Part shown: positions 34,315-43,995 of the stretch, one piece after another
How positions within the stretch are numbered: the first letter of the stretch is position 1
Layout of the letters: each line of letters opens with the position of its first letter
NCBI RefSeq assembly: GCF_026642255.1
Contig: NZ_CP113264.1
Coordinates: 2,542,001 to 2,606,000 of the forward strand
Source of the DNA: Streptomonospora nanhaiensis
GTDB lineage: Bacteria > Actinomycetota > Actinomycetes > Streptosporangiales > Streptosporangiaceae
Length of the DNA stretch: 64,000 nt
Reading direction: 5' to 3'
Translations under genes and position numbers: made by a program
Notes under the pieces: model-generated
The model's database searches: none
What the model saw: the letters and a program-made list of their open reading frames with translations, nothing else
What the model was told of the DNA's origin: nothing

Positions 34315-35691
34315 GTGTCACTGATGGCCCGGATGTCCGCCTCCACCGCCACCCACAAGGCGGCGGACCTGGTGGAGGCCCTGCTCCGCGACTCCAACCG
34401 ACCCGGAAGACCGGACCTGCTGGTGTCCCCTGCGGTACCGGTACCGCAGGCGGCCGCACCGGAGGGTCCTGCCGCTCCGCGCCTCCCCGGCGGGCCCACG
34501 GGGCTCGGCGTCTCGGCGGCCACGATCCGGCTCCCGGCGCCGCCCGCCCGGCAGCGCGCCGCGGTCCCCCTCGGGGCCCCGGCACCGGGCCGTACCGGCG
34601 TCGGAGCGCGGACCGTCCCGCGGATCCCCGCGACGCCGCCCGGCGCCGGGAGCGTCGGCTCCCACGGGGGCGGGGGTTCTCCGGACACCGCCCGCCCGGC
34701 GGAGTCCCGACGCCCGCCGGCGGACAGCGCGTCCGCCGTGCCCGTGTTGTACTGCCCGCCGGCCCTTCGCGACGACCCCGCCCTGGGCGACGAGGTCGAC
34801 GACCGGCTCGTCGAGTGGGCCGAGGAGGTGGGGGTCTACCCCGGCCAGCTCGACCGGGTCAGGGCGACCGGGTTCGGACGCCTCATCATGCTCGCCCACC
34901 CAGAGACGGACGACCCCGACCGGCTGCTGGCCGCCGCCAAGTGCGCCCTGGCGGAGTGGTCCGTGGACGACCACTACGTCGACGGCGAGGTCGAGGAGGC
35001 GCAGCCCGAACTGCTCGGCCAACGCCTGGCCATCGCCCACTCGGTGATCGACCAGGCCCACCTCCCGCTGAGCTACGCGCCCCAGCTGGAGGAGGTCGTC
35101 CAGAGCGACCCGGTGATGGTCGCCCTGCGCTCCAGCCTGAAGAACCTCGCCCGCTACGGCTCGTCAACCCAGGTGCGCAGGCTCCGCCACGAGCTGGCCA
35201 TCATGTTCGTGGCCTACAACCAGGAGGGCGTCTGGGCGGCGACGGGGCAGCGGCCGCCGGTCTGGGAGTTCCTCATGCACCGGCACGAGAACAGTTTCGT
35301 GCCCTGCATGGCGCTCATCGACACGGTCGCCGGCTACGAGCTCCCCGCGGAGGAGTTCTCCGACCCCAGGGTGCGTCGCCTGTTCACCATGGCCGGATCG
35401 GCAACCGTGATCGTGAACGACCTGTACTCGATGGGTAAGGAGGACCCCTCCGACTTCAGCGTCCCCCGGCTGATCGCCACCGAGGACGGGTGCTCCGAGC
35501 GCGAGGCGATCGAGCGCACCGTCGTGCTCCACGACGAGCTGATGCACACCTACGAGGCGGAGGCCTCCGCCCTCGCCCTCACCGGCTCACCCGAGCTGCG
35601 CCGGTTCCTGGCAGGCGTGTGGGCCTGGTGCGGCGGCAGCCGCGAATGGCACGCCCGCACCGCCCGCTACCACGGGACGGGCACCGCCTGA
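34315..35691 (+). CDS. 2-methylisoborneol synthase, encapsulin cargo
   Basis: This class I terpene cyclase converts 2-methyl-GPP to the earthy odorant 2-methylisoborneol. The Asp-rich metal motif appears as DDHYVDG near residue 219 and the second metal motif as NDLYSMGKE near 367. Residues 1 to about 145 are a Pro/Ala/Gly-rich disordered arm, the part thought to direct loading into the encapsulin. GTG at 34315 follows GGAAGGAGG at ten bases; the open frame before it overlaps the shell gene and is ignored. Length 458 residues suits the family. Confidence 0.94.
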   Translation: MSLMARMSASTATHKAADLVEALLRDSNRPGRPDLLVSPAVPVPQAAAPEGPAAPRLPGGPTGLGVSAATIRLPAPPARQRAAVPLGAPAPGRTGVGARTVPRIPATPPGAGSVGSHGGGGSPDTARPAESRRPPADSASAVPVLYCPPALRDDPALGDEVDDRLVEWAEEVGVYPGQLDRVRATGFGRLIMLAHPETDDPDRLLAAAKCALAEWSVDDHYVDGEVEEAQPELLGQRLAIAHSVIDQAHLPLSYAPQLEEVVQSDPVMVALRSSLKNLARYGSSTQVRRLRHELAIMFVAYNQEGVWAATGQRPPVWEFLMHRHENSFVPCMALIDTVAGYELPAEEFSDPRVRRLFTMAGSATVIVNDLYSMGKEDPSDFSVPRLIATEDGCSEREAIERTVVLHDELMHTYEAEASALALTGSPELRRFLAGVWAWCGGSREWHARTARYHGTGTA

Positions 35692-35777
35692 GGGGGATCA
35701 CGGCCCCCTGCACGTCACCACCGCGGCCCGGGCCCTGCCCGGGCCGCCTCCGGAAACCACCACAAGGAGTACACGCG

Positions 35778-36638
35778 ATGACCACCACCATGCCCTCCTC
35801 GGACAACGTGCTGCGCACCGACTACCAGAAGTCCGTCGCCGCGTACTGGAACGCGGAGAAGGACCCCGTCAACATCCGCCTGGGCGAGGTCGACGGCTTC
35901 TTCCACCACCACTACGGGATCGGCGACTACGACCCCTCCGTCCTGCAGGGACCGGAGGAGACCCGCGAGGCGCGCATCATCGAGGAACTGCACCGCCTGG
36001 AGTCCGCCCAGGCCCAGGTGCTCATCGACCACCTCGGCGACATCAGGCCCGAGGACCGCATCCAGGACACCGGCTCCGGCCGGGGCGGTACCAGCTTCAT
36101 GGCCAACCAGCGGTTCGGCTGCTACGTGGACGGCGTCTCGATCTCCCAGCAGCAGGTCGACTTCTCCAACGAGCAGGCGCGCGACCGGGGCGTGGACGAC
36201 AAGGTCCGCTTCCACTTCCGCAACATGCTGGACACCGGCTTCGAGACGGGGTCCATGCGCGCCAGCTGGAACAACGAGTCGACCATGTACGTCGACCTCT
36301 ACGAGCTCTTCAGCGAGCACGCCCGCCTGCTCCGGTACGGCGGCCGCTACGTCACCATCACCGGGTGCTACAACGACGTGACCGGCGGACGCTCCAAGGC
36401 GGTCAGCCGCATCGACGAGCACTACACGTGCAACGTGCACCCCCGCAGCGCCTACTTCAAGGCGATGGCGGCCAACAACCTCGTCCCCATCAGCGTCGTC
36501 GACCTCACCGCCGACACGATCCCCTACTGGGAGCTGCGCGCGCAGTCCTCGGTCGCCACCGGTGTGGAGGACCCGTTCCTGACCGCCTACAAGGAGGGCA
36601 GCTTCCACTACCTGCTCATCGCCGCCGACAAGGTCTGA
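35778..36638 (+). CDS. Geranyl diphosphate 2-C-methyltransferase
   Basis: The 286-residue SAM-dependent enzyme methylates C2 of geranyl diphosphate to give the substrate of the upstream cyclase. The SAM-binding loop reads DTGSGRGGTSFMAN, with the family's ISQQQVDFSNEQA and SWNNESTMYVDLYELFSEHARLLRYGG (the first parts quoted) following. The ATG at 35778 has AAGGAG eight bases upstream. Together with the shell and cyclase genes it forms the canonical 2-MIB operon. Confidence 0.95.
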   Translation: MTTTMPSSDNVLRTDYQKSVAAYWNAEKDPVNIRLGEVDGFFHHHYGIGDYDPSVLQGPEETREARIIEELHRLESAQAQVLIDHLGDIRPEDRIQDTGSGRGGTSFMANQRFGCYVDGVSISQQQVDFSNEQARDRGVDDKVRFHFRNMLDTGFETGSMRASWNNESTMYVDLYELFSEHARLLRYGGRYVTITGCYNDVTGGRSKAVSRIDEHYTCNVHPRSAYFKAMAANNLVPISVVDLTADTIPYWELRAQSSVATGVEDPFLTAYKEGSFHYLLIAADKV

Positions 36639-36804
36639 CCCCAGGCCCGGCGCGCGGGCGCTCACCGGTCTCGCACCGAGCGCCCGCACCGATCTTCCAG
36701 ACCCCCCGTAGCCCACAGCCCGGGCACCGCAACCGCGGACGGGGACGACGGGCCCGCGACGCGGGCCCGTCACCCCTTCCCGTCCGCCCGACCGAAGGAC
36801 CCAC

Positions 36805-37413
36805 ATGAGCACGCACCCCGCCGCCGACCGCCCCGGAACCTCCGCCACCGTCCCGCCCGGAGACCGCCCGGACGGCCGGATCATGCTCGAACTGGTCGAC
36901 GAGGCGGGGACGACCATCGGCACGGCCGAGAAGCTCTCCGCGCACCAGGCACCCGGACGGCTCCACCGCGCCTTCTCCGTCTTCCTCCTCGACGAGCACG
37001 GCCGCCTCCTCCTCCAGCGCCGCGCCCTGGGCAAGTACCACTCGCCCGGCGTGTGGTCGAACACCTGCTGCGGCCACCCCTACCCCGGCGAGCCGCCGTT
37101 CGCGGCCGCGGCCCGCCGCGTCGGCGAGGAGCTGGGCGTGGCGCCCGCGCTGATGCGCGAGGCCGGCACCGTGCGCTACCACCACCCTGACCCGGACTCC
37201 GGCCTGGTCGAGCAGGAGTTCAACCACCTGTTCGTCGGCCTGGTGGACGGCGCCCTGCGCCCCGACCCCGACGAGATCGCCGAGACGGCCTTCGCCGACC
37301 CGGGGGAGCTGGCGAAGCTGGTGGGAGCGGACCCGTTCTCGGTGTGGTTCACGACGGTGCTCGACGCGGCACGGCCGGGACTGCGCGAACTGGCGCCGGT
37401 AGCCGGCTGGTAA
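36805..37413 (+). CDS. idi: Isopentenyl-diphosphate delta-isomerase, type I
   Basis: The 202-residue Nudix-fold enzyme interconverts IPP and DMAPP. The catalytic Cys lies in WSNTCCGHP and the catalytic Glu in VEQEFNHLF; the metal-binding region is ARRVGEELGV. It lies 166 bases after the GPP methyltransferase gene in the same direction and probably serves precursor supply for 2-methylisoborneol. Start ATG at 36805 is preceded by GAAGGACCC. Confidence 0.95.
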   Translation: MSTHPAADRPGTSATVPPGDRPDGRIMLELVDEAGTTIGTAEKLSAHQAPGRLHRAFSVFLLDEHGRLLLQRRALGKYHSPGVWSNTCCGHPYPGEPPFAAAARRVGEELGVAPALMREAGTVRYHHPDPDSGLVEQEFNHLFVGLVDGALRPDPDEIAETAFADPGELAKLVGADPFSVWFTTVLDAARPGLRELAPVAGW

Positions 37414-37737
37414 CCGTTCCGGGGCGGCTCGGGAAACCACCGGACACGAGTGCGCTCCGGGGACGTCGGCGGGACGGCTCACGAGCGAACCGCCGACGAC
37501 CCCGGAGACGCCCCGGAATCTGCTCAGTTCGCCTTTGACGTCAACCCGGACAGGAACTCCTGCGTCTCAGGGTCCGTCGAGTACAGGAGCGTGCCCCGAG
37601 CCGGACTTGAACGCCTGCTGTGCGGCGTGATCGTGTGGCCGGATCGTGCCACAGAAGGGAGTTTTCCGGATACAGCCGGTGTTCGCGGCGTAGCCTGAGC
37701 ATCCGATTCCACATTCGAGGCGGAGAGGACACGCTCG
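37414..37737. other. Intergenic region after idi
   Basis: No gene is seen in these 324 bases. GTGCCACAGAAGGGAG at about 37646 and the following stretch probably contain the promoter for the membrane-protein pair downstream. Confidence 0.35.
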
Positions 37738-38247
37738 GTGCCCGAGATTCCCGCCCCCACGGGGCGATCCACCACCATTGACGACGTGGCCAGGTCCGTG
37801 GTCGCTCGTGTCGCTCCGGACGAGATCGACGCCTACCCGCGCGTCCGTGACGAGTACTTCGTACGCGGCAGGGCCAACCGGTCCGAGGACAATCCCCTCG
37901 GGTTCGGTGAGATCGTCGTTGGCGTGGTCACCGGTATCGTGCTCACCGTGCTCCACGACCTGGCGGTCGAGTCGCTCACCGACGCGGCCCGACCGTGGTG
38001 GAAGCGCGGTTGGCAGCGAATAGGGCAGCTCCTGCGGGTGCGCAGGCGCCCGAAGGTCGAACCCGGCACCGTCGCGCGCGCCCCCTCCCCGGAGCAGGTT
38101 CCCGCGGTCATCGCTTCTGTCAACGACCACGTCCGGAAAGCGGGCCTGCCACCGCAGCAGGCCGAACTCCTGGCGCAGGCCATCATCGCCGAACTCACCT
38201 CCCCGGAACGGCCTGACGACGGTGCCTGTGCAGATTCCTCTGGCTGA
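37738..38247 (+). CDS. Hypothetical single-pass membrane protein, partner of M48 protease
   Basis: The 169-residue protein has an N-terminal soluble part (TTIDDVARSVVARVAPDE), one hydrophobic segment at about 60-80 (FGEIVVGVVTGIVLTVLHDL), a basic stretch (RPWWKRGWQRIGQLLRVRRR) and a helical tail. GTG at 37738. Its end overlaps the start of the membrane protease gene by 26 bases, implying coupled translation and joint function. I do not recognise the family. Confidence 0.72.
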   Translation: MPEIPAPTGRSTTIDDVARSVVARVAPDEIDAYPRVRDEYFVRGRANRSEDNPLGFGEIVVGVVTGIVLTVLHDLAVESLTDAARPWWKRGWQRIGQLLRVRRRPKVEPGTVARAPSPEQVPAVIASVNDHVRKAGLPPQQAELLAQAIIAELTSPERPDDGACADSSG

Positions 38248-40795
38248 GGAGCGGGAAACCGATCCTCCTCCGTCCCGGGCGTTCGACCCGTTCCTGCTTC
38301 CCAGCGCGACGAGTATTCGGTTCTTCCTGATCATCCTGCTCGCCGCCGTGGGCTCCATGTACATCGGGTTCTTCTACCTGCCGACCGTGCCGGTCCTCGG
38401 TGTCGACCCCACCGGCACCGAGGCTGCGGCGGTCTGTGCCGAGCAGGCACGCACTGACGCCGGCCGACTCTCCGACCAGGTGCTCTTCGAGGGGTACGCC
38501 GACTGTATAGCGGCCGCGGATCGCGCAGCGGCCCTGTGGATGGTCATCCCCGGACTGCTGTGGGCCGCCCTGACCGTCCTGGTCTACGCGCTCTATCCCC
38601 GACGGCTGGAGAAGCGACTGCGCCCCGGCGAACTCCCGGATGAGAGCGGAGCCCGGGCGGTTTTGCGAGAGGTGGAGGCCGCTCTGGGAAATACCCGTCA
38701 ACGCGTCAGGATCCTCGTCACTCCGGGGACCGCGGGCGGCGCACGCGTGTTCGGAGCGTTCGGACGGTACCGCATGGCCGTTGACGGCTCCCTGCTGGTC
38801 CCACGCAAGGACGGAGAACTCGATCAGAGTGCTCGGGCGGTGATCCGGCACGAGGCCGCTCATCTGCGCAACCGGGACGTCGACATCACCTACCTGACGA
38901 TGTCCTCGTGGTGGGGCTTCGTCCTTGTCAACACGGGGCCCCTCGCGCTGTACGGGATCGCCTTCCTCTACGAGACCTTCTTCAGTGCCTCCGGCGGGTA
39001 CCTACTGGCCGGCGCCGCCGTGCAGGGACTGCTCCTCACCGCCGCCACGCTCGTACTGGTGCAGACGGCGCGTGCCCGCGTCCTGCGCTCACGCGAGCAC
39101 TACGCCGACGTTCGTGCGGCGGGAGCCGGACACATCGGTGCAAGCCTGCGTCATCTGCTGGCCCAGTCGCAATGGTCGGGGGAAGGCTCACTGATACGGC
39201 GCAGGTGGCGCGGGCTGCGTGACTACCACCCCTCACACCGTGCCCGAGGGGACATCCTGGACGATCCGCGACGGCTCACCGCCTCGATCAGCGGCGCGGA
39301 TCTGGTCACGGCCGGGATCGTCCTGGGGGCTGCACACCTGCATCTGAGCATCGCGGCGTTCATGGCCTCCGCCGGAGGGCTGGGAGGCATCTCCTCCACC
39401 AGCGTGGTGTTGGGTCTGCCGGTGGGGGCCCTGGTGACGGCGATGGTCTGGAACGTGGTCCGCGCAGCCCCGGAGGCCCGGCACCGGTGGGCGGGGTCGG
39501 CCGCGGCACTGGCCGGTGGAGTGCTCATCGCTCACCTGCCACCCGCCCAACCCGGGACCTGGTGGGTCTACCTGCTCCTGAGCAACCCTCTGGCGGCTCT
39601 GGTGTCGGGCTTGGTGCTGTGGTGCGTGTGTCTGCTGTTCCTGAGGTGGGCGGCCCTGAGCGGTAGGGCATGGCTGGCCGCCGAGGGCCGGGAGCGGATG
39701 CTGTGCCTACTCGGGATGGCCTGCGGTGCGGTCGTCTTCGGCTGCGGATTCGGGGTGTGGGTCTACCTCCACGCGGGCATCCCCATGGCGTTCGAGGGAG
39801 GCGGGCTCGCACCGGTCGTCCTTCCGCTGGTCGCGCTCGTCACCGACGTGCGCTTCCACGTGGCGGTGGGATGCGCGATGCTGTTCGCTTTCGGCGGCCT
39901 GGTGCGCAGGGCGCGTCTCCGGGGGATCGCCCGGCACCCCTTGGTGCCGGTCGTCGCCGGATGCGCTCTCTCCGCCGTGTACGGTGTCCTGCTTCCTTTG
40001 GGGGTCGTCTTGGCTGCCGACGGCGGGTACGCGCTCCGCTTCGTATTCCTGCTCCCTGTCTGGCTGGCGGCCGTGGCCGTGAGCGTCGCGCTGGGAGCCT
40101 GGTCCGGAGGTCCGCGCCTGCGGGGCGCGGGCCCGTGCGTGGCCGCCGTCCTCGTCTTCACCGTGCTGGCGTTGGAGCCGCTCGTCTACGGCACTGTTTT
40201 CGAGGGCTTGCTGTGCCTGGCGACCAGGTCACCCTCCGAGTGCGCGGCTGCCGTGGGAGGAGCCGTGCTCACCGGGTACGCCGAACCGGTGTTCCTCCTG
40301 TGGGGCCTCCCCGTGCTCCTGGCGCTGTGTGGGGGAGGGGCCGCCGCGGGTTCACGGGTGCGCTCGGCGATCGAACGGCGCAGACCGACCTCCGAGGAGC
40401 CGGATATCGCCGCTCCCCGGAGGAGACGGCACGTCATCGGAGTCTTGGCGGCGGTCGTGGCCACGGTGACCGTTCTCGGGTCGGCCGTGGTCGAGAGCCT
40501 GCCCAACGAGATCACGCCCATCGCAGCAGAACGCAAGCCCCCTCTGCTGGCGCAGGTGGAGTCCTCGACGGTGGGTCGGGAGCAGGCGTGCGAGCAGGGC
40601 TTGGAGAGCCAGAACCTGACAGCGGACGACACTGATCCCGCGCTGATCTCCCACGATGTCGAGGCCGGGGCCGTCATTCTGGCCTCGAGCCGCGACCCCG
40701 TCCTGGCCGCATTCGGGCGGGTCGTGCTCGACGAGCCCGGTGTGCCCCACACACGGGTCTTCGCCGCGCTGAACTCCTATTGCTACCGGAACTGA
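38222..40795 (+). CDS. Membrane M48-family metalloprotease
   Basis: The 857-residue protein has two N-terminal membrane helices, a cytoplasmic zinc-protease domain with HEAAH at about residues 210-214 (VIRHEAAHLRNRDVDI) and a likely third ligand in EHYADVRA, then eight or more membrane helices and a C-terminal extracytoplasmic tail. GTG at 38222 overlaps the preceding gene. HtpX-type M48 proteases degrade misfolded membrane proteins, but this one is nearly three times longer, so a special role, perhaps in stress or defence, is possible. Confidence 0.85.
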   Translation: MPVQIPLAEERETDPPPSRAFDPFLLPSATSIRFFLIILLAAVGSMYIGFFYLPTVPVLGVDPTGTEAAAVCAEQARTDAGRLSDQVLFEGYADCIAAADRAAALWMVIPGLLWAALTVLVYALYPRRLEKRLRPGELPDESGARAVLREVEAALGNTRQRVRILVTPGTAGGARVFGAFGRYRMAVDGSLLVPRKDGELDQSARAVIRHEAAHLRNRDVDITYLTMSSWWGFVLVNTGPLALYGIAFLYETFFSASGGYLLAGAAVQGLLLTAATLVLVQTARARVLRSREHYADVRAAGAGHIGASLRHLLAQSQWSGEGSLIRRRWRGLRDYHPSHRARGDILDDPRRLTASISGADLVTAGIVLGAAHLHLSIAAFMASAGGLGGISSTSVVLGLPVGALVTAMVWNVVRAAPEARHRWAGSAAALAGGVLIAHLPPAQPGTWWVYLLLSNPLAALVSGLVLWCVCLLFLRWAALSGRAWLAAEGRERMLCLLGMACGAVVFGCGFGVWVYLHAGIPMAFEGGGLAPVVLPLVALVTDVRFHVAVGCAMLFAFGGLVRRARLRGIARHPLVPVVAGCALSAVYGVLLPLGVVLAADGGYALRFVFLLPVWLAAVAVSVALGAWSGGPRLRGAGPCVAAVLVFTVLALEPLVYGTVFEGLLCLATRSPSECAAAVGGAVLTGYAEPVFLLWGLPVLLALCGGGAAAGSRVRSAIERRRPTSEEPDIAAPRRRRHVIGVLAAVVATVTVLGSAVVESLPNEITPIAAERKPPLLAQVESSTVGREQACEQGLESQNLTADDTDPALISHDVEAGAVILASSRDPVLAAFGRVVLDEPGVPHTRVFAALNSYCYRN

Positions 40796-41098
40796 ACCGG
40801 GCTCCCGGTGCCCTCCGGCACGGCCCCGATTCACACCCCCCGGGAACGCGGCCGCACCGTCGGTCGCGGAGTTCGAGGGACCGTTCGGCTCAGCGCCGGT
40901 CATCCGCGGAGAAAACCGTATCCGGCTCGGGGCCCGCAGTGGGGGAGACGACGTCCGTGGCCCCGTGAACCTGCCTGTTCACCGTTCAGGACAGGGCGGT
41001 TGAGGACAGCGGTCCCCTTCGAGGGCGATCACGGTTCGGCGGGAAGTCGTGCCCTGCCCGTGGTGTCACAGGTCCTCGCACACAGCACCATGGACGGT

Positions 41099-42127
41099 AT
41101 GAGCCATGCTTCCACGCCCCCTTCTGCGGACTCTGCCCCCGACACCGCCTCGACGTCCTCCTGCCGGGTCGCGGTCGACACCGGATTCGTCTTCGCGCGG
41201 CGCGACACCGGCGACCTCCTGCTCGACCTGTACCGGTCGGCCTCCGCCGAACGTCCCGTGCCGGTCGTGCTCTGGGTGCACGGGGGCGGTTGGTACGCCG
41301 GTGACCGCACCCAGGCACCGGATCTCGTACGCAGGGTGCGCGCCAGCGGATACGCCTTCGCGAGCATCGACTACCGGCTCTCCGATCAGGCGTCCTTCCC
41401 CGCCCAGCTGCACGACGTGCGGGCCGCGATCCGCTTCCTGCGCACGCACGCGGAAAGACTCGGACTCGACCTGTGGGCGATCGGGGTGTGGGGCGGCTCC
41501 GCCGGCGGCCATCTGGCCGCGCTGGCGGGCCTGACCGGCCACATTGCTGCCCTGGTCGACGAGGAGGACACCGGCGGCGACCCGTCGGTGCAGGCCGTCG
41601 TCGCCTCCTACGCCCCCGTGGACCTGGCCGTCGTGGTCGCCGAGGCCCAGTCCGGGCGCCCGGACACGGACGCCGCATCCTCTCCGGAGGGTCGGCTGCT
41701 GGGCGGAGATCCGGCCGAGCTGGTGGACGCGGCGCGGTACGCCTGCCCTCTGACGTGGGTCCACGTCGACGCACCACCGTTCCAGCTCTCCCACGGGACC
41801 GTCGACGACCTGGTCTCGTACAGGCAGAGCGAACTCCTGCACGAGGCCCTGGCCGCTGCGGGCGCGTCGAGCGAGCTCTACCTCCTCGACGGCTACAAGC
41901 ACGGGTTCCTCAACGAGGCGGGCGGTCTCGACGGACAGCCCGCGGCGGTGATGGACGACGGCCGCCTGGAGCTGGAAGGGGCGGCCCGAGCCGTGCGGCG
42001 CCGTACGGCCGAGCCCGACGCCGGGGCGGTGCGGACCACCTTCGGATTCGCGACCGTGGACGAATTCCTGCGCAGGCACCTCATTCGGCCAGCGGTGACC
42101 ACCACGGGTCGCCGTGGGCGTCGGTGA
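41099..42127 (+). CDS. Alpha/beta hydrolase (BD-FAE/HSL-like esterase)
   Basis: The 342-residue protein has the oxyanion motif HGGGW, the nucleophile elbow GGSAGGH and a C-terminal His in GYKHGF, which together make a complete serine-esterase site. ATGs at 41090 and 41099 are both possible; the second has GGACGG just before it. It would hydrolyse small esters or lactones in the cytoplasm. It stands alone with about 300 non-coding bases upstream. Confidence 0.87.
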   Translation: MSHASTPPSADSAPDTASTSSCRVAVDTGFVFARRDTGDLLLDLYRSASAERPVPVVLWVHGGGWYAGDRTQAPDLVRRVRASGYAFASIDYRLSDQASFPAQLHDVRAAIRFLRTHAERLGLDLWAIGVWGGSAGGHLAALAGLTGHIAALVDEEDTGGDPSVQAVVASYAPVDLAVVVAEAQSGRPDTDAASSPEGRLLGGDPAELVDAARYACPLTWVHVDAPPFQLSHGTVDDLVSYRQSELLHEALAAAGASSELYLLDGYKHGFLNEAGGLDGQPAAVMDDGRLELEGAARAVRRRTAEPDAGAVRTTFGFATVDEFLRRHLIRPAVTTTGRRGRR

Positions 42128-42371
42128 ACCGCGCGCCAACGCCGTACGGGGCACCGGCCACTGGCCGGGCACCCGCGGATACATCTCCACAGACCCGTCC
42201 GGCCACGACCACGAGGTGCTTCCGGGTCTCTGACCGAGGTTGTACAGGTGCGGACCAGAGCGGCCGGAACCAACGGCGTTCCTTCTCACGGGGTGACTGC
42301 CGACCGGTGGTTCTGCCGCGGTGGTCCACACGATCGACGAGGGGAGCGGAGGTCGCGGTGGACTCTGAGTA

Positions 42372-43349
42372 TCAGGCTGCTTTGAAGACCTTGTCCAGGT
42401 GCCAGGCAAGGGCGTCAGGGGCGGGGCGGTCCGTCTTTTCCCTGGGAAGGAAGACGGCCTTGTCTGCCAGCTCCGTGTACTCCTCGGTGTCCGGAAAGTC
42501 CTTGTGCAGGCGGGGGCTCACTCGCACCTGCATCTTCGGACTGATGCCGATGTACCCCAGGTCGAAGAGGGTGTGCACATCAGATCTCAGGAGCATTCCG
42601 TTGTCGAGCCGGTGCAGTCCTCCCTGGGAGACCGGGTGGATGTGAGCGGCCTCCAGCACCGGACGTACGCGTCGGCCGGAGATGGCGCACTGGCCTTCAT
42701 AGGCGTCCAACAACGCCAGCTTGAACGCTCCCTGACCCATGCGACGGCGGGTGGGGCGGGCTTCGCCGAACATGGGGCCGTGGTGTTCCCAAGTGGTCGT
42801 CACGGTGGTCTCGTCGTCGACGAGGGTCTCCGCGGGGCTCCGCGCGAAAACACGGTCGACGATGGGGGCGAAGTAGTCGGTGTGCTCGGAGCTGGTGATG
42901 TCCTTGTAGGTCTTTCCCTGAACGAGACCGTAGGACCAGTCCGGGGGAGGGCCGAAGGTCTCGTCTTCCGGCAGGAACACCGGGGCGCGCAGCATGATGC
43001 AGCCGATGAGCGGGTCTTCCCCGGGGAGGATGGGCGGCATCTTGTTCTTCGCTCGGTACACGTTGATCGCCTCGCGCACCGCGGACAGGCTGCTCCTGCC
43101 GTTGCCTTCGCCGAAGGCCGCCCATGCCTCGGACAGGGGGACGAGCGCGAACCCGCTGAGGAGGGCGCCGCCCACGATCCGGTCGTGCGGCTTGTGGGTC
43201 TTGAACAGGAACAGGTCACCGGGGGAGAGCGCTTTGAAACTCTTCCCTGAGGGGCGCCAGAAGTTGATCTCCTCCAGGTGGGGGCGCTGGGCGAGGAAAT
43301 CGGCCCAGGACTTGTCAGTGACTCCGACAAAAGCCTTCATGTCCGACAT
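42372..43349 (-). CDS. HNH endonuclease with PUA/EVE-like N-terminal domain, probable modification-dependent restriction enzyme
   Basis: The 325-residue protein ends in an HNH nuclease: CAISGRRVRPVLEAAHIHP (first His), RLDNGMLL (Asn), SDVHTLFD (second His). The N-terminal 130 residues (NFWRPSGKSFKALSPGDLFL with FKTHKPHDRIVGGAL) resemble the PUA-superfamily fold of EVE/ASCH domains, which read modified bases in many restriction enzymes. There is no methyltransferase beside it, which fits a type IV-like enzyme. MSDM at 43349 or the ATG at 43340 are both usable starts; neither has a strong ribosome-binding site. Confidence 0.82.
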   Translation of the reverse strand: MSDMKAFVGVTDKSWADFLAQRPHLEEINFWRPSGKSFKALSPGDLFLFKTHKPHDRIVGGALLSGFALVPLSEAWAAFGEGNGRSSLSAVREAINVYRAKNKMPPILPGEDPLIGCIMLRAPVFLPEDETFGPPPDWSYGLVQGKTYKDITSSEHTDYFAPIVDRVFARSPAETLVDDETTVTTTWEHHGPMFGEARPTRRRMGQGAFKLALLDAYEGQCAISGRRVRPVLEAAHIHPVSQGGLHRLDNGMLLRSDVHTLFDLGYIGISPKMQVRVSPRLHKDFPDTEEYTELADKAVFLPREKTDRPAPDALAWHLDKVFKAA

Positions 43350-43584
43350 TGTGGAGCAGGTATTTACCGGCGTGTGCCGGTGAGCGGGGTTGCCGCATCC
43401 GGTGGCGGAAGTGCGTGTGCGAAGGCCCTGGAAGACGGCCGCGCGGATCGGCTCCGGATGGCCGGAAGCGGCCAGGGGACCGAAGTCCCGGTCACGGCCG
43501 GGCCTCTGCTGGTAGAACGTGCGTGGCGGAGTGGCAGCGGGCCGTGACCGAGCGGTCCTCTCCGGGGGACGGGAGCGTGTGCGG

Positions 43585-43995
43585 GTGCGGCAGAGTGCGT
43601 TGGTGGCCAGGGTCGGCTTCGAGGACGACGTCACGGCGGAGGAGGCGGACCGGCACACACGTGACCTGGTGCTCCTGCTCGAGGACCTGGACGTCGACGA
43701 GGTCCGGCCGCTGGAGGGAGGGGCCGTCTCCGGGACCCGGTCGGCGGACCCCGCTGCCGTGGCCGGCGCCGTGCTGGTCACCGGGATGCTGCTCAAACCC
43801 GTGCTCACGGCGGTCGTCTCGCTCGTCGGGACCTGGTTGGAACAGAGCGGCCAGCGGTCGGTGACGGTGGAGGTCGAGGGAGCCAAGGTCACCGTGCAGG
43901 GGAGGGTGGCGCCCGGCGAGGTGGAGGGCTACGTCCGGGCCCTGCGCGACGGTGGGTCCGCCCCCGCTGTCGAATCCGGGAAGGGCGACGCGTGA
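43585..43995 (+). CDS. EACC1-like effector-associated component
   Basis: The 136-residue protein resembles EACC1, the effector-associated constant component found upstream of effector genes in actinobacterial conflict systems: a short strand-helix start (ARVGFEDDVTAEEADRHTRD), VRPL, a hydrophobic segment (AVLVTGMLLKPVLTAVVSLV) and a closing SVTVEVEGAKVTVQGRV unit. Start GTG at 43585 is nine bases after GGGAG; GTG at 43579 is also possible. Its stop overlaps the caspase gene start (GTGA), so the two are coupled. Confidence 0.75.
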   Translation: MRQSALVARVGFEDDVTAEEADRHTRDLVLLLEDLDVDEVRPLEGGAVSGTRSADPAAVAGAVLVTGMLLKPVLTAVVSLVGTWLEQSGQRSVTVEVEGAKVTVQGRVAPGEVEGYVRALRDGGSAPAVESGKGDA

